NCBI RefSeq assembly: GCF_008632455.1
Contig: NZ_CP043929.1
Coordinates: forward strand, 3,472,001-3,536,000
Length of the DNA stretch: 64,000 bases
Source: Methylomonas rhizoryzae
GTDB lineage: Bacteria > Pseudomonadota > Gammaproteobacteria > Methylococcales > Methylomonadaceae
Direction of reading: 5' to 3'
In this document: piece after piece, positions 33,233 through 41,913 of the stretch
How the letters are laid out: each line of letters begins with the position of its first letter
Numbering within the stretch: position 1 is the stretch's first letter
The notes under the pieces: model-generated
Database searches by the model: none
The model's input: only the letters and a program-made list of their open reading frames with translations
Told to the model about the DNA's origin: nothing
Translations under genes and position numbers: made by a program

Positions 33233-34432
33233 TTATCCCTGATTTGCTGTCAGATGAATAACATTGCCTGACTCGGGCAAGGTATGTTCCTGAATGTAAT
33301 CGGCGATTCTGATAATAGCCTTTTTCATGGTGTTTGCTTCGGTGTTGATGTAACCGGCTGTCACATCGGCGTCGGTTTTGTGGTTGGCCAATGTTTTAAG
33401 TAGTGAAAATGGAATCATTGCGGCCTCGCCGATAGTCAGAAATGTACGCTTCAGATCGTGACTGCTAAAGGTCACACCAGTTTTTGCAACCACTTGAGCA
33501 ATCGGCTTGCGGGGGATATTCATCACGCCGTCCGCTGAATCACCCGGAAATAAGAAGCGGCTATCGCCGGTGAGTTGTTGAAGGTGGCGCAAGTGGGGCT
33601 TGAGTTGCGGGGCGATGTAGGTGGTGAAATCAGTGTGGTTTTTGGTGTCGCGCGCCGTAATTGAATCGCTTTTAAAGTCAATGTCGCTCCATTCCAGGTA
33701 GCGAATGTCCTGATCCCTCAAGCCAGTATGCAGAAGCAAAAGCAAATAGACTTTGGCTTTTTCGTTTTCCAGTGCCAAGACGGCGTTATACCAATCTCTC
33801 AAATTGTCGCTGGGGATCATGCGTTTCTTGCGTTTAGCCTTTGCCCAAAGGCTGCCATCACGCATAACGTCGACCGGATTTTCATTTAGTGCCTTTAACG
33901 TAACTACGGCATAACGCATCAGTAGTCGCAAAACCCGCATTTTGTTGTCTCTGCCGCCCTGAAATTGCTTGCGACGGGCTAATACCATTTCTCGGCTGAT
34001 TTCGTTGATAGGTTTGTTCAGCCAATCCGAAAAGCCTTGTTGCAATTTTTTCCGGTAATCCAGAATCGAAGCTTCACGTAAATCGCTTTTATCTTTGAGG
34101 TATTGCTCTAACAGTTCTTGTAAGGTGATGCCGCGAATACGTTGTTTGCGTTTTTCTTCGGTGGGGTTAATGCCTTGGGCAAGATCGGTCAAAGCGGCTT
34201 GGGCCATTTTTCGCGCTTCAGCCACCGACAAGTCAGGGAACTTCCCAAGCGTAACGCGGCGCGTTTTGCCGTCCGAGGTTTTCTTCAAGACGACAAATGA
34301 TTTATTCCCAGTGTTGCTAACCCTACAAACCAGCTTTGGACAGCCCGTATCGTAATAGTCTTCTCTGTCTTTGTCGGCGGGCGACGGCAGGTTTCTGATT
34401 CTGTCCTGAGTAAAATTGATTTTTTCGGCCAT
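33233..34432 (-). CDS. int: Tyrosine recombinase / integrase of element B
   Basis: 399 aa, DUF4102-type integrase. N-terminal arm-binding domain (KINFTQDRIRNLP; YDTGCPKLVCRVS; RRVTLGKFPDLSVAEARK), core-binding domain (about 95-190), catalytic domain with HTGLRDQDIRYLEW, FSSHDLKRTF (HxxK/R) and Tyr in DVTAGYINTE. ATG 34432 has GGAGA just upstream; the longer frame from TTG 34468 would run through the arm sites. Orientation is inward from the right end, unlike element A. The two integrases belong to clearly different subfamilies. Confidence 0.93.
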   Translation of the reverse strand: MAEKINFTQDRIRNLPSPADKDREDYYDTGCPKLVCRVSNTGNKSFVVLKKTSDGKTRRVTLGKFPDLSVAEARKMAQAALTDLAQGINPTEEKRKQRIRGITLQELLEQYLKDKSDLREASILDYRKKLQQGFSDWLNKPINEISREMVLARRKQFQGGRDNKMRVLRLLMRYAVVTLKALNENPVDVMRDGSLWAKAKRKKRMIPSDNLRDWYNAVLALENEKAKVYLLLLLHTGLRDQDIRYLEWSDIDFKSDSITARDTKNHTDFTTYIAPQLKPHLRHLQQLTGDSRFLFPGDSADGVMNIPRKPIAQVVAKTGVTFSSHDLKRTFLTIGEAAMIPFSLLKTLANHKTDADVTAGYINTEANTMKKAIIRIADYIQEHTLPESGNVIHLTANQG

Positions 34433-34451
34433 TTGCTTTCTCCAAAACACC

Positions 34452-34469
34452 GGGCAACCTCGGGGCAAC
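34452..34469 (+). repeat. Putative integrase arm-type sites, right end of element B
   Basis: GGGCAAC at 34452-34458 and 34463-34469, an 11-base period, 20 bases upstream of the integrase start. Occupancy would also affect int expression. Confidence 0.65.
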
Positions 34470-34594
34470 TTTTCAAGGCTGTTTTGGGTATTTTAGCGAA
34501 AGCTGGAGAAAGGTAAAGAAAAGTTATATTTATTTGTAATTCATATGCTTATAAAATAAATACAGTCATATCAATGAGTTTTATCTTTATGGGA

Positions 34595-34662
34595 CGGGTA
34601 ACTGTTAATCACTAGGTCGGCGGTTCGAGCCCGTCCGGGGGAGCCAGATAAATCAAGGACTT
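34595..34662 (+). repeat. att core copy 3 (right end of element B)
   Basis: 58 bases (34601-34658) identical to tRNA-Asn and its flank. Extended alignment 34595-34662 to 11941-12008 has two mismatches. Ends the island region. Confidence 0.92.
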
Positions 34663-34688
34663 ACGATAAATCGCAAGTCCTTTTTTTT
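34655..34688 (+). terminator. Terminator after att copy 3, probable original tRNA-Asn terminator
   Basis: AAGGACTTACGA / TCGCAAGTCCTT (one mismatch) plus eight T. As the outermost copy it is likely the terminator the tRNA used before integration. Confidence 0.82.
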
Positions 34689-34738
34689 CGCCTGTCGAGT
34701 TCATGTAGGCATTTTTGTTCAATTTATGGGTATGTCGA

Positions 34739-34928
34739 TCAACAGTTTTTTACTCCCAATTCGTCATCAGCATTCGGGGTTGCTGAATAATAGCCAGACT
34801 GATTGACACAGATTACCTCCCCTTCCTTCTGTTTCTGAACCCAAACCGCCAAATCGGCGGTTCGACTGCTCCCCATAGATGAGTACCGCCGGCAGGGGCA
34901 AGCCTTCCCATTTCTGATCCCAATTCAT
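34739..34928 (-). pseudogene. Possible remnant of an unrecognised gene
   Basis: From ATG 34928 a 53-codon frame (MNWDQKWEGLPLPAVLIYGE...) runs to 34767. A shifted frame with TADLAVWVQKQKEGEVICVN continues to a stop at 34739. The two parts look like one coding sequence with a frameshift. No family recognised. The remaining sequence of 34689-35046 shows nothing else. Confidence 0.28.
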
Positions 34929-35046
34929 GTCAGCAATCGATTATGACAAGACGGAATCGAGATTGAAACAAAGTCTATCCTGTCCATTTCCGGCTTTGTA
35001 GACCGACGCAAATTTGCGTTCGTCTATCTCGGCAAGCTGTTTTTGT

Positions 35047-35301
35047 TTAAAACCTGCGATTTGCCGGTTTGGAATATTCCGCCTGCAAGCACAACCATGT
35101 TTCTGCTGTCGGGCCATTCACCCAAGCTTCCAGCCGGATTGCCATATCGGCACTAATCGCTGCCCGACCGTTGAGAACACGCGATAACGCTTCCCGAGAA
35201 ACCCCAAGCTGCGTGGCAGCTTCGGCGGGGCCGATACCCAGCGTGGGTAACACGTCCTTTTTCAAAATGCTGCCCGGATGGGGCGGGTTAAGCATATGCA
35301 T
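35047..35301 (-). CDS. HigA/VapI-type XRE antitoxin
   Basis: 84 aa. Starts MHMLNPPHPGSILKKDVLPTLG; helix-turn-helix with AATQLGVSREALSRVLNGRAAIS and MAIRLEAWVNGPTAETWLCLQAEY, the HigA-family signature. The C-terminal tail is short and slightly divergent. The start overlaps the stop of the preceding antitoxin pseudogene (TAATG). Its expected HigB partner is absent; the adjacent toxin fragment belongs to a different pair. Possibly an orphan antitoxin. Confidence 0.8.
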   Translation of the reverse strand: MHMLNPPHPGSILKKDVLPTLGIGPAEAATQLGVSREALSRVLNGRAAISADMAIRLEAWVNGPTAETWLCLQAEYSKPANRRF

Positions 35302-35635
35302 TAGGACACAATCAGCTTGCAACCAAGGGCATCAACAATCTTGGCGATGGTTTCAAACCTGGGATTGCCATCGTCGGCCAGCGACTTGTACAAGCTAGCG
35401 CGGGTAACGCAGATCTGTTTGGCTATCTCGGGTCATGCCTTTCCCTGCACGCTCGGCAACATCTGACATTCCGTGCGCCTCAGCAATATGTCTCAACGTT
35501 GCCAACAAGGCTTCTCTGCCGCCGCCCGGCTGATCGATCTCGTCCAATGCCGCCTAGATACTCATTGGCAAAGTCGGGATCTTCTCTCAGTAGCTCAATA
35601 ACGGTTTGGTCATGGGGTCTTGATGCTTCAGTCAT
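35301..35635 (-). pseudogene. Broken addiction-module antidote gene (HigA_2/HI1420-type)
   Basis: Begins MTEASRPHDQTVIELLRED in one frame. It continues as ALDEIDQPGGGREALLATL and SDVAERAGKG in a second, and ends as AKQICVTRASLYKSLADDG and DALGCKLIVS in a third. Together these rebuild an antidote protein of about 110 aa with two frameshifts. The first ATG overlaps the toxin stop by 8 bases, the normal toxin-antitoxin arrangement. Inactive as written unless the sequence has errors. Confidence 0.75.
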
Positions 35636-35870
35636 GGGTTGCTCTCCGCTTCCAGTCTTTCCAATAATCAACAGCTTTTTCAATATCTAACTGCTGTTTT
35701 CGTTTGTCAACGCCAATTAACAGCAACAGCAACTTGTCACCGGCCTGTGCGTAATACACGCGGTAACCTGGGCCGTAATCGATACGCAACTCCCACACGC
35801 CGTCCTGTATGGGCTTGCAGTCGCCGAAATGTGATTGATTCGCGCAATCCGCCATTGCTGTTAAATGCAC
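35628..35870 (-). pseudogene. RelE/ParE-family (Gp49-like) toxin, N-terminally damaged
   Basis: The C-terminal two thirds is clear: FGDCKPIQDGVWELRIDYG, GYRVYYAQAGDKLLLLLIG and GVDKRKQQLDIEKAVDYW match the toxin that pairs with HI1420-type antidotes. The first 15-20 residues do not fit. A neighbouring frame contains RIARIN-like coding, implying a frameshift just before residue 14 and loss of the N-terminus. A decayed toxin beside a decayed antitoxin. Confidence 0.7.
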
Positions 35871-36513
35871 GACTGCCGGAATTAGATAGCTTGATAGGCA
35901 TCTCCGAACGTAAAGAAGAGCTGTGCAAGCTTAAAGAACTGGCCGCAAACAAACCACCTATCGTTGTTCCCGGCGGCCTTGACCTACCGATCCTGTTCTC
36001 AAGCGCGTGTGGGAAGCTACCGTAACAGCGCAGAGCCTTGATCTACCGAATATATACCCAGGCTCGATAGCATTCTTTGGGGCCAATCGAACCCCGGGCG
36101 ATCTTGGTTTCCTTCACGATCCGCGAGTGATCCGGAATCGATTAGCCGGGGAGATTTGGAGATTCACGAGATCGGTGCGCATCGCTTCGCATTGCTCGAA
36201 GAGCCTCATGTCCGTACTCTGGCAAACCAGTTGCGGCTCTTTGCCTGGATCGTGCTCAATCCTCACAATAATCCGCCGCTCAACCGACTCTTGTGCGCTC
36301 AGCGATAGGTCCGGGGCAAAAGCGGGAAAGGTTAGCAGGTCGTTCGGGTTCGAATCGCCGCTTCTCCGCTAACGACTCATCCGTTTTCGCTGCAGATAGG
36401 TAGATAGTTAAATTTTGAGAGGCTTGGGCGTATCAACGGATAAAGCCCGCTACCTTCGGGATTGTTAGCGTCGCAAATTTTCGAAAGCAGCGTTTGCTAA
36501 CCGGCAATTCGCC
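35871..36513. other. 643-base decayed region between the toxin remnant and cstA
   Basis: Open frames exist on the plus strand (to 36025 and 36007-36372) but show no family resemblance. A piece with ISERKEELCKLKELAANKP looks protein-like and may be a remnant. 36345-36371 resembles a tRNA-Ser 3' end (20 of 27 bases). Confidence 0.5.
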
Positions 36514-38592
36514 TCAATCGCGTACCCAGTTTTCCACCAGGCGGCTGGGTATGTGCGGCGATTCGCTGGATTGGGGATGCGGCTTGCCGCTCAGCACGCA
36601 GTAGGCGACGCGCAGGGTATCCAGCAGCAACAGCCAGGTGATCAGCATGAACAGCGCGGTCAGGCCGGCGTTCAGATAGTCGTTGAATAACAGGTGCGGA
36701 GCTTTACCGGCCATATCCGCATCCAGCATGCCGGCCTGCAGTTTGGCGGACAAATCGTTGGCGTGAGTCAGGAAACCGACTCTGAGGTCGGCCGAAAACA
36801 GTTTTTCCCACGCCGCACTGCTGGTGATGACGAGCAGCCAGGCTAACGGTGCAGCCGTGACCCAGACGTATTTCAACTTGCCGGATTTGATCAGAATCGT
36901 GGTGGCCACGCACAATGCAATCGCCGCCAGCATTTGGTTGGCGATGCCGAACAAGGGCCACAAACTGTTGATACCGCCCAGCGGATCTATGGTGCCCATG
37001 TACAAGAAATAGCCCCAGGCGCCGACGACTGCCGCGCTGGTCAGCAGAATGCTGGCATAGTGGTTGGCTTTGCCGACACCGATGTTGAAATTGCCGAGCA
37101 GGTCCTGCAGCATGAAGCGGGCAACCCGGGTGCCGGCGTCCAGCGTGGTCAAAATGAACAGGGCTTCGAACATGATGGCGAAGTGGTACCAGGCTGCCAG
37201 CAGGTTGGCGCCGAACACTTGCGCGAACAGGCTGGCCATGCCGACCGCCAGCGACGGCGCGCCGCCGGTCCGGGCGAACAAACTGGATTCGCCCATGGTT
37301 TGCGCCAAATGTTGCATGTGCTCGACCGAAACCGGAAAACCCCAGGCGCTGATTTTTGCCACCGCGTCGGCCGCTTCCTTGCCGACCACGCCGGCCGGGC
37401 TGTTGATGGCGAAATAGACGCCGGGCTCCAATACGCTGGCGGCTATCATGGCCATAATGGCCACGAAAGATTCCATCATCATCGCGCCATAGCCGATGAA
37501 GCGGGCGTCGGCTTCGTTGGCTAACAGCTTAGGCGTGGTGCCTGAGGAAATCAGGGCGTGAAAGCCGGAAATCGCGCCGCAGGCGATGGTGATGAATACG
37601 AACGGGAACAGTTTGCCGCCGAAAATAGGTCCGCTGCCGTCGACGAATTGGGTCAAAGCCGGCATTTTCAACTCCGGGCGCAGGATCACGATAGCGACCG
37701 CCAACGCGGCGATAGTGCCCAGTTTCATAAACGTGGACAAATAATCGCGCGGGGCCAGCAGCAGCCAGACCGGCAATACCGCCGCGGCGAAGCCGTATAA
37801 GATGACCATAAGCGCCAGTTGCGGGGCGTCGTAGTCGAACCAGCCGCGAATCGCCGGATTGTCGTCTATCCAACCGCCGCCCAACACGGCGAAAATCAGC
37901 AGCGACACGCCCAGCAAGGTCGCTTCCGCTACCCGGCCCGGGCGGACATTGTTCAGATAAATACCCATCAACACCGCAATCGGTATGGTTGCCGCTACAG
38001 TCGACGTCGCCCAGGGACTGTGTTTCATCGCATTGACCACCACCAGGCCGAGCACCGCGATCAGGATGATCATGATGGTCATCACCCCCAACATGGCCGC
38101 GCCGCCACCTATCGGCCCAAGTTCGTCCTTGGCCATTTGTCCCAGCGAGCGACCATCACGCCTGACCGAAAAAAACAAAGTGACGAAATCCTGCACACAG
38201 CCGCCCAATACTGCGCCTATCAATATCCACAGGGTGCCGGGCAAGTAACCGAATTGTGCGGCCAAGGTCGGGCCAATCAGCGGGCCGGGGCCGGCGATTG
38301 CGGCAAAATGGTGGCCGAATACCACCCATTTATGGGTCGGCATGAAATCGCGGCCGTCGTCGAAGCGTTCCGCCGGCGTGGCTCGGCCGGCATCCAGCAC
38401 CAACACTTTCGCCGCGACGAACGCGCTGTAGAAGCGGTAACCTAAGGCATAGGTGCACACTGCGGCGGTAATGATCCACATACTGCTGATGGTTTCGCCG
38501 CGTTGCAGGGCGATGCCGCCTATGGCCGAGGCGCCGATTAGCGCGACGGCTAGCCATGCTAGCGTGGAAACCCAAGGCTTGTTGCCGGACAT
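36514..38592 (-). CDS. cstA: Carbon starvation protein CstA (peptide transporter)
   Basis: 692 aa, about 18 transmembrane helices throughout. CstA signatures: HKWVVFGHHFAAIAGPGPLIGPTLAAQFG, FRRDGRSLGQ-like segment (VRRDGRSLGQMAKDELG), SGFHALISSGTTPKLLANE and TLDAGTRVARFMLQD. It imports peptides or pyruvate across the inner membrane during carbon limitation (family knowledge). Length equals E. coli CstA. Confidence 0.95.
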   Translation of the reverse strand: MSGNKPWVSTLAWLAVALIGASAIGGIALQRGETISSMWIITAAVCTYALGYRFYSAFVAAKVLVLDAGRATPAERFDDGRDFMPTHKWVVFGHHFAAIAGPGPLIGPTLAAQFGYLPGTLWILIGAVLGGCVQDFVTLFFSVRRDGRSLGQMAKDELGPIGGGAAMLGVMTIMIILIAVLGLVVVNAMKHSPWATSTVAATIPIAVLMGIYLNNVRPGRVAEATLLGVSLLIFAVLGGGWIDDNPAIRGWFDYDAPQLALMVILYGFAAAVLPVWLLLAPRDYLSTFMKLGTIAALAVAIVILRPELKMPALTQFVDGSGPIFGGKLFPFVFITIACGAISGFHALISSGTTPKLLANEADARFIGYGAMMMESFVAIMAMIAASVLEPGVYFAINSPAGVVGKEAADAVAKISAWGFPVSVEHMQHLAQTMGESSLFARTGGAPSLAVGMASLFAQVFGANLLAAWYHFAIMFEALFILTTLDAGTRVARFMLQDLLGNFNIGVGKANHYASILLTSAAVVGAWGYFLYMGTIDPLGGINSLWPLFGIANQMLAAIALCVATTILIKSGKLKYVWVTAAPLAWLLVITSSAAWEKLFSADLRVGFLTHANDLSAKLQAGMLDADMAGKAPHLLFNDYLNAGLTALFMLITWLLLLDTLRVAYCVLSGKPHPQSSESPHIPSRLVENWVRD

Positions 38593-38669
38593 GTCAATTC
38601 CTATCGGTGGATGGGGCGTTTAATCGGGATGCGGCGCGCGCCAGTGCGAGCCCAGCAAACTTAATCTCT

Positions 38670-39392
38670 TTATATCTGTTGTTCGAGTTTATGCACGTAC
38701 AAGGTCGCGCCTATCACCGCGGCTTGACCGATGAACAAATTGATCACCGGCAAGGTCAGCGCTAAGCCGGTTAGGCCGCCGAAGCTCAAGGCCCCCCAGC
38801 GCGATTGCCGCAGGAATTCCTTTTGTTCCGGAAACGTCAGGCCGCGGCTTTCCAGCGGATAGGCCATGAATTCCATGGCTATGCCCCAAGCGGCGAATAT
38901 TGCCCACAGTACCGGCGCAATCAAATTGACTACCGGAATCACGGATAACAACAACAACGGCAAGGTACGCAGCAACAGGTAGCCTACCCGGCGCAGTTCG
39001 CCGACGAATACCTTGTCCCACGGAATTTCCGGCTGATCGTCGTAAGTTGCGCCAATGAGCTCCAGCGTTTTCGCAGCCAGCCGGCTGTAATACGGTGCAG
39101 CAATCAAGTTGGCGATCAAGGTGAAGGTGAAAAAACCGATGATCAAAAAAGACACGAAAAACAGCGGCCATAAGATCCAGTTCAGCCACGACAGCCAGGC
39201 CGGAATGAATTCGTGGATCAAAGCCGACACCGAATGGTAACCCAGCACGAATGCACCGCTGTACAAGAAGAAATTGATGAACAGCGGGATCAACAGGTAT
39301 TTGCGCAAAGCCGGATGATTGAGCATTTTAGCGCCTTGCAGCAAACAGCTTATCGCCACTACCGGGTTGTTGCCGTAGTTTGGGCCTATCAT
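38670..39392 (-). CDS. cysZ: CysZ/EI24-family membrane protein
   Basis: 240 aa from ATG 39392 (GGAG upstream). The family N-terminus NNPVVAISCLLQGAKMLNHPALRKYLLIPLFIN is present, with about four hydrophobic helices and the conserved LIAAPYYSRLAAKTLE. CysZ homologues take up sulfate. Overlaps the mtnA stop by 4 bases (ATGA), so the pair is co-translated, giving a sulfur-metabolism link with methionine salvage. Confidence 0.88.
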   Translation of the reverse strand: MIGPNYGNNPVVAISCLLQGAKMLNHPALRKYLLIPLFINFFLYSGAFVLGYHSVSALIHEFIPAWLSWLNWILWPLFFVSFLIIGFFTFTLIANLIAAPYYSRLAAKTLELIGATYDDQPEIPWDKVFVGELRRVGYLLLRTLPLLLLSVIPVVNLIAPVLWAIFAAWGIAMEFMAYPLESRGLTFPEQKEFLRQSRWGALSFGGLTGLALTLPVINLFIGQAAVIGATLYVHKLEQQI

Positions 39393-40423
39393 ATCTGCAA
39401 ACTCCTGACCCCGTGTTTGCCGGGATCGATGACGGCGCCGCGTTCGGTGACGATAGCGCTGATTAGTTCGGCGGGGGTGACGTCGAATACCGGATTCCAG
39501 GCGCTGACCAAGGAATCGGCCTGCAAATAACAAGCGGGCAGCAATTCTTGCGCGCTACGCTGCTCGATTTCTATGCTGTCCCCGCTTTCCAAGCTGAAAT
39601 CGAAGGTGGAAGACGGTGCGGCCACCATCATTTTGACGCCGTGCCGTTTGGCCAGCACGGCCAGCGAATAGGTACCTATCTTGTTGGCCACGTCGCCGTT
39701 GGCGGTAATGCGATCGGCGCCGACCACGATCCAGTCGATCTTGCCGGATTTCATCAACCAGGCGGCGGCGGAATCGGCGATCAAGGTGGCCGGAATGCCG
39801 TCTTGGGCCAGTTCCCACACGGTCAAACGCGCACCTTGCAGCCAGGGGCGGGTTTCTCCGGCGTACACTTGCTGCAACCGGCCGCGTCGATACGCGCTGC
39901 GAATCACGCCCAAGGCCGTGCCGTAACCGCCGGTCGCCAGGGCGCCGGCGTTGCAGTGGGTTAATACTGCGCGCGCGTCTCCCAGAATATCCGCGCCGCG
40001 CTCGCCCATTGCCTGATTGGCGGCCAGATCTTCGGCGTGGATTTGTTCGGCCAATGCGGTCAATGTCGTTATCGGCTCGGCGGACGGGTTGGCCAATAAA
40101 GCGCGCATTTTTTCCAACGCCCAAAACAAATTAACCGCAGTCGGCCGCGAAGCGGCCAAACGTTCGATGTCTTGTTCGACCGAGTCGCGCCAGTTGTCGG
40201 CCGGGTAGTGGCGCATCGCCGACAATACCACGCCGTATGCGGCCGCGATGCCGATTGCCGGCGCGCCGCGCACCCGCATGCTGGATATGGCTTCGGCCAC
40301 CCCGGCGGCATCTTGGTATTCGTCGTAAGTTATCGTGGCGGGCAATACCCGTTGGTCCAGTACCTTTAAGGATTGGCCGCTCCATTGCAGGGCTTGCACG
40401 GACAGCTGTTGCGGATCGCTCAT
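39389..40423 (-). CDS. mtnA: Methylthioribose-1-phosphate isomerase
   Basis: 344 aa. Isomerises MTR-1-P to methylthioribulose-1-P in methionine salvage. Signature residues in RVRGAPAIGIAAAYG, LTHCNAGALATGGYGTALGVIR (catalytic Cys), GADRITANGDVANKIGTYSLA (catalytic Asp). Divergent from mtaD, which acts just upstream in the same pathway, so both likely share control from the short 63-base gap. Confidence 0.95.
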   Translation of the reverse strand: MSDPQQLSVQALQWSGQSLKVLDQRVLPATITYDEYQDAAGVAEAISSMRVRGAPAIGIAAAYGVVLSAMRHYPADNWRDSVEQDIERLAASRPTAVNLFWALEKMRALLANPSAEPITTLTALAEQIHAEDLAANQAMGERGADILGDARAVLTHCNAGALATGGYGTALGVIRSAYRRGRLQQVYAGETRPWLQGARLTVWELAQDGIPATLIADSAAAWLMKSGKIDWIVVGADRITANGDVANKIGTYSLAVLAKRHGVKMMVAAPSSTFDFSLESGDSIEIEQRSAQELLPACYLQADSLVSAWNPVFDVTPAELISAIVTERGAVIDPGKHGVRSLQI

Positions 40424-40486
40424 GGTGTTTGTCAGAAGCTGGTTTAGATCTCAGGGTTATAATCGGTTTTTTTGCCGAGGAAAGCT

Positions 40487-41800
40487 ATGCAAGTCGATTT
40501 GATTGTTCAAGCGCGTTGGATTATACCCGTAGAGCCGGCCTCGGTAATCCACGAAAATTACAGCGTGGTGGTAAACGACGGTAAGATCGTTGATTTGCTG
40601 GACAACGAGGTCGCACTGCAAATCTATCAGCCGCGCGCCGTGGAATGCCTGGATCGTCAGGTGCTGATTCCCGGTTTAGTCAATTGCCATACGCACGCGG
40701 CGATGTCTTTATTATCCGGTATCGCGGACGATTTGCCGCTGATGGATTGGTTGACCAACCATATTTGGCCGGCGGAACAAAAATGGGTCAGCGAGGCTTT
40801 CGTGCGCGACGGTACCGATTTGGCGATCGCCGAAATGCTGCGCGGCGGCACTACCTGTTTCAACGACATGTATTTCTTTCCGGAGGTGACCGCCCAGCAA
40901 GCCATCGCCCATGGGATTCGGGCTAATGTAGGGCTGATCGTATTCGATTTTCCGACCGTCTGGGCGGAAAACGCCGATGCCTATTTACAGAAGGGTTTAG
41001 CCCTGCACGATCGCTTGCGCCACCAAGCTTTGATCAGCACGTCGTTTGCGCCGCACGCACCGTATACGGTTTCCGACGAACCGTTGCGCCAAGTGCGCAC
41101 CTTTGCCGACGAGCTGGAATTGACCGTGCACATGCATGTGCACGAAACCCGCCACGAAGTCGACGAACAGCGGCAAAAAACCGGACATACGCCGCTGCAA
41201 CGTCTGGCCGATTTAGGCTTGCTCACCTCTGCCTTTATGGCAGTACACATGACGCAGCTGAGCGACGAGGAAATAGGGTTTTATGCCCAAACCGGCGGCC
41301 ATATCGTGCATTGTCCGGAATCCAATATGAAACTGGCCAGCGGGTTTTGCCCGGTTGCCGCTTGCTTGAAAGCCGGTATCAATGTCGCTTTAGGTACCGA
41401 CGGCGCCGCCAGCAACAACGATCAGGACATGCTGGCGGAAATGCGGGTCGCGGCATTGCTGGCCAAAGGCGTTTCCGGCGACGCCAGCGCGGTGTCGGCC
41501 GCGCAAGCCTTGCAAATGGCGACCTTGAACGGCGCGAAAGCCTTGGGTCTGGATGCGGCTATCGGTTCCTTGCTGCCGGGTAAACAGGCCGATCTGGTGG
41601 CCATCGATTTGAGCGAGGTGGAAACCCAGCCGGTGTTCAATCCCCTGGCGCAAGTGGTGTACGCCGCCAGCCGGCATCAAGTCAGCGATGTGTGGGTGGC
41701 CGGCAAGCGGTTGTTGAACAAGCGGCAATTGACGACTTTGGATTTGGAAGAGTTGCGCGGCCGTGCGGCGATTTGGCAGCAACGCCTGACGGGGCGCTAA
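40487..41800 (+). CDS. mtaD: 5-methylthioadenosine / S-adenosylhomocysteine deaminase
   Basis: 437 aa amidohydrolase. Metal ligands NCHTHAAM, HMHVHETRHE, and LGTDGAASNNDQDM; the MTA/SAH deaminase pattern MNLASG-like NMKLASGFCPV is present. Deaminates MTA or SAH (to the inosyl form). CGAGGA precedes ATG 40487; the in-frame TTG at 40472 lies before this ribosome site and is rejected. Divergent partner of mtnA. Confidence 0.93.
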   Translation: MQVDLIVQARWIIPVEPASVIHENYSVVVNDGKIVDLLDNEVALQIYQPRAVECLDRQVLIPGLVNCHTHAAMSLLSGIADDLPLMDWLTNHIWPAEQKWVSEAFVRDGTDLAIAEMLRGGTTCFNDMYFFPEVTAQQAIAHGIRANVGLIVFDFPTVWAENADAYLQKGLALHDRLRHQALISTSFAPHAPYTVSDEPLRQVRTFADELELTVHMHVHETRHEVDEQRQKTGHTPLQRLADLGLLTSAFMAVHMTQLSDEEIGFYAQTGGHIVHCPESNMKLASGFCPVAACLKAGINVALGTDGAASNNDQDMLAEMRVAALLAKGVSGDASAVSAAQALQMATLNGAKALGLDAAIGSLLPGKQADLVAIDLSEVETQPVFNPLAQVVYAASRHQVSDVWVAGKRLLNKRQLTTLDLEELRGRAAIWQQRLTGR

Positions 41801-41913
41801 CTAACCGGCAAGGCGTCCGCCGATTTCGGTACAACTTTGATGGTTTTTTCCGCTATAGCCTTGGGCTACAATCAGCGCGCTTTTGAACCCACTTAGGTAT
41901 TGGAGAAGAGAAC

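Larger units (their letters stand above)
19753..34662. mobile_element. Element B: tRNA-Asn integrative element, about 14.9 kb, with defence cargo
   Basis: Bounded by att copies 2 and 3, with its own integrase beside the right end facing inward and GGGCAAC doublets near both ends. Left half leftward: hypothetical zinc-ribbon protein, hypothetical 280-aa protein, primase/helicase, AlpA-like regulator. Right half rightward: type I restriction-modification with dinD, then the HipA-kinase/HipS-HIRAN pair. No structural phage genes. The layout (integrase, AlpA, primase-helicase, cargo) is like a P4-type satellite or related integrative element. Confidence 0.85.

Noticed and set aside
11917..34662. 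CRISPR array or Cas genes in the islands
   Set aside because: No regularly spaced repeats with unique spacers were seen; the only direct repeats are att cores and arm sites.
36007..36372. 121-aa plus-strand frame in the decayed strip
   Set aside because: No start signal, no family resemblance, and the region shows other decay; probably chance.
40458..40463. TATAAT as the mtaD -10 box
   Set aside because: A perfect -10 word, but no -35 at proper spacing was found; not listed as a promoter.
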